DNA of 64,000 bases from positions 1-64,000 of the forward strand of contig CAZGNO010000009.1 in NCBI GenBank assembly GCA_964527785.1. The letters run 5' to 3'. The stretch's first letter is position 1. Each line of letters begins with the position of its first letter. A model generated the notes under the pieces. It did no database searches. It saw nothing but the letters and a program-made list of their open reading frames with translations, and was not told the DNA's origin. The position numbers and the translations under genes were made by a program. This document shows positions 61,725 through 64,000 of the stretch, piece by piece. This stretch comes from JADJXV01 sp964527785 (GTDB lineage: Bacteria; Bacteroidota; Ignavibacteria; Kapaibacteriales; UBA961).

Positions 61725-64000
61725 ATGAAAATTCTTTCTATCAGGTTCAAGAATCTTAACTCTTTACGCGGTGAACATTCCGTCCGTTTTGATGTAGCAC
61801 CTATAGACGGCTCTGGGTTGGTCGCAATAACAGGGGCGACGGGAGCAGGAAAAACAACTATACTTGATGCAATTACGGTTGCGCTTTATGGTGAAATTCC
61901 GAGGTATGGCAGCGGTACACCAAGAGACTTGATGTCGCGCCATACAGGGGAATGTTTTGCTGATGTGGAATTTGAAGTAAAGGACTGTAAATACCGTTCA
62001 TCATGGTCGCTACATCGCTCACGAAGAAAGCATGACGGAGAGTTTCAATCTACAAAAATGGAGGTGTGGAACCTCGAAACCGATACCATTATCTCCAGCG
62101 GAAGCAGGGAAGTTCCTGGTAAAATCGAAGAAATTACGGGCTTGGACAAGCATCGTTTCTTGAGATCGGTAATGCTGGCTCAAGGTGAATTTGCTGCCTT
62201 CCTGAAAGCAAAAGAAAGCGAAAAAAGTGCATTGCTAGAGCAAATGACCGACACGAAAATTTACTCCGAACTATCAAAATTATGTTTTGAGGTAACGAAA
62301 GAAGAAAAGCAAAAACTGGATGATATTCTGTCGAGGATTAATTCTTTAGAGCTTCTTTCCGATGCCCAAAAACAAGAAATAATTACACAAAAAGCTGAAC
62401 AGCACGCTTTAGTCGAGGGGTTAAAAGCTGAGTTGCAAACCCTTCGAGATGACAGACAGTGGCTCATAGGAATTGAAACGCTTTCTACGCAAAAGGAAAA
62501 AAACGCTCACGAGAGATTGCAACTTGCACTGGTAATAGAGCAATCCGCCCCACAGAAAAAACTGCTCGAATTCCATAAAAAAGCTCAGCCATTTCAAAAT
62601 GACATTAAAGAGTTAGAAAACGAGCGAAAGAAAATTAATGAACTTTTGAGTGAAATTTCAAACTATGAGAAGCAATTACCGGAAGTTGTTCTCGCAAAAG
62701 AAAATACTGAACTGGAACTGAAAAAAAATGAGCGGGCACTTGATACCCTGCGTACAGAATATCAAAGTAATGAAGAACTCTTTCAAACTGTAGAAGAAAA
62801 AGATAAGAGTATTACAGCAGAAACGCTTCTCCTCAAACGCTATATGGATGAAGTGAACATCGAGCAGCGAAACTATGATAATGAGATTAACAAGAGCAAA
62901 GATTGCGATAATCAAATTGAACAAAAATATCGTTCGCTGCCCGATTCAATAGGCAAAGAGCAAATCATCCGGTTGTTGGAAACAAACCTTGATGATAGAG
63001 AAACATTCATTCTTCAACAAAGAGCAATCTCAAATCAATGGACAAAGGCGGCAGAGGTAGCAATTCGGTTCAAAGAAAATAGTGATGTTCATACGTCATT
63101 ATCGAAGGAACTTGCCGAACTGGATGAACGGATTAAAAAGGGCAAGGTGGTTCTCGAAACAGAAGAGCGAAAACTAAAAGACTGCGAATTAAAACTTCCA
63201 CTGCTTGAAAAGGCACTGGAGCGTGAACGGTTAATTGCAAAATACGAGCAAGACCGCGTCACACTCCATGAAAATGATCCGTGTCCTTTGTGCGGCTCGA
63301 CAGCCCACCCATATATTGAGGAGTATCACCCAAAGCTACTTTCCGAAGCGGAAAAAGAACTGGAACTTGAAAAGATAACCTACAGGGAAACAAATGAAGC
63401 TATCGCTAAATTCACAAACGGACTCGCCAAACTCGAACAGGATGCACTAAACAATCAAAATCGAACGGGTGAAATTAGTCAGAGAATACATCAGCTTCAA
63501 AAAGAGTTTGATATAATCGGAATACAGTCATTGGAGATTGCCGATGCCGATGAAATTATAGAAAAAGCTGAATTTGTAAAGCGCGAGTTAAATTCTGCTG
63601 AAGATGAACTGCGCATTACCCGCTCACTTCAATTGCTATACCAGACAAAGAAAAACATAGAAGAAAATGTAAGTAAACTGACTGAATCCCTCGAACACAA
63701 GAAAGAAGAGTATGCAAAACAGAATGCAATTCTAGAGCATCTTCGTGACGAAAGAACTCTCCTTTTCGGGGATAAAATTGTGAAAGTGGAGCGAGAATTA
63801 GCTCATAAACGGATAATTAATGCTGAACAGCAACGAGATACTGCACGAAAAAATCTTGAAGTCAGGAAAGATCAATTCATAAAACTCGAAACCAATCTTA
63901 GTAACGCTAAAAATCAGTATTCCAATCTCCAAGAATTTCATAAAAAGCGAAATCAGGACTTGCAGGAGTTAATTATTGAAAATGGGTTCACAACACTCCA
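61725..64000 (+). CDS. sbcC: Exonuclease subunit SbcC (Rad50-like), truncated by window end
   Basis: ATPase subunit of the SbcCD complex. It starts at 61725 (MKILSIRFKNLNSLRGEH) and stays open to the end of the window, giving 758 codons without a stop. The N-terminal ABC ATPase lobe has the Walker A motif GATGAGKTT (residues 37-45). Heptad coiled coils cover about 200-500 and 540 onwards, split by the zinc-hook CPLC (Cys520 and Cys523). The Walker B, signature and D-loop lie beyond the window. The Rad50-like zinc hook would link two molecules. The gene lies directly downstream of sbcD. Confidence 0.95.
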   Translation, partial: MKILSIRFKNLNSLRGEHSVRFDVAPIDGSGLVAITGATGAGKTTILDAITVALYGEIPRYGSGTPRDLMSRHTGECFADVEFEVKDCKYRSSWSLHRSRRKHDGEFQSTKMEVWNLETDTIISSGSREVPGKIEEITGLDKHRFLRSVMLAQGEFAAFLKAKESEKSALLEQMTDTKIYSELSKLCFEVTKEEKQKLDDILSRINSLELLSDAQKQEIITQKAEQHALVEGLKAELQTLRDDRQWLIGIETLSTQKEKNAHERLQLALVIEQSAPQKKLLEFHKKAQPFQNDIKELENERKKINELLSEISNYEKQLPEVVLAKENTELELKKNERALDTLRTEYQSNEELFQTVEEKDKSITAETLLLKRYMDEVNIEQRNYDNEINKSKDCDNQIEQKYRSLPDSIGKEQIIRLLETNLDDRETFILQQRAISNQWTKAAEVAIRFKENSDVHTSLSKELAELDERIKKGKVVLETEERKLKDCELKLPLLEKALERERLIAKYEQDRVTLHENDPCPLCGSTAHPYIEEYHPKLLSEAEKELELEKITYRETNEAIAKFTNGLAKLEQDALNNQNRTGEISQRIHQLQKEFDIIGIQSLEIADADEIIEKAEFVKRELNSAEDELRITRSLQLLYQTKKNIEENVSKLTESLEHKKEEYAKQNAILEHLRDERTLLFGDKIVKVERELAHKRIINAEQQRDTARKNLEVRKDQFIKLETNLSNAKNQYSNLQEFHKKRNQDLQELIIENGFTTL

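Overview
The window looks like chromosomal DNA from a flagellated member of the Bacteroidota/Chlorobiota assemblage, probably the Ignavibacteria/Kapabacteria side. Four predicted secreted proteins end in type IX secretion (por) C-terminal sorting domains. TonB-dependent receptors, a propeller-type sensor kinase and a DksA variant with a reduced zinc finger are Bacteroidetes-like. A flagellin/FliS/FliD/FlaG block with a sigma-28-type promoter is present, and flagella are rare in Bacteroidetes proper. The DNA is moderately AT-rich. I see no rRNA, tRNA, CRISPR array, transposase or prophage gene. The lineage is an inference from gene content, not a database result.

Layout: 0.2-3.8 kb holds three exported proteins: a short sorting-domain protein, a lipoprotein and a glycine-rich repeat protein. 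3.9-7.9 kb holds an alpha-glucan phosphorylase convergent with an aldehyde dehydrogenase. 8.2-14.0 kb holds a co-directional DUF4331 protein, a TPR lipoprotein and a TonB-dependent receptor with a His-rich plug, the best candidate here for a poorly described functional cassette. 14.0-23.1 kb is housekeeping: queA, sppA, rluD, and an ileS-dksA-lspA cluster. 23.2-30.9 kb holds an orphan sensor kinase and a roughly 2000-residue FG-GAP protein with 21 blade repeats (3 x 7). 31.2-31.8 kb is an Ogg-type DNA glycosylase.

32.1-36.35 kb is a late flagellar block: sigma-28-like promoter, flagellin, fliS, fliD, flaG, a FliT-like protein and a FlgM-like protein. It supplies the filament, the filament cap, export chaperones and, probably, the anti-sigma factor that would restrain the promoter at its front. 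ssb and an orphan MCE-domain gene follow. 38.7-42.2 kb holds an NlpC/P60 lipoprotein, Hsp33 and a peptide-binding lipoprotein. 42.2-44.0 kb is an AT-rich patch with a UDG-like protein and dinD. 44.0-57.0 kb holds purine nucleoside phosphorylase, three more sensor kinases with no response regulator in the window, a coiled-coil lipoprotein, a second TonB-dependent receptor and a DUF1460 hydrolase. 57.3-60.4 kb is a secreted sortilin/BNR-type propeller protein. sbcD and a 3'-truncated sbcC close the window.

Non-coding highlights are several strong hairpin terminators, a 436-bp intergenic element made of 112-nt imperfect inverted repeats at 48.2-48.6 kb, hairpin pairs at 11.8 kb, and three DnaA-box-like sites spaced by about two helical turns at 56.0 kb. 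All statements come from reading sequence; no searches or structure predictions were run.
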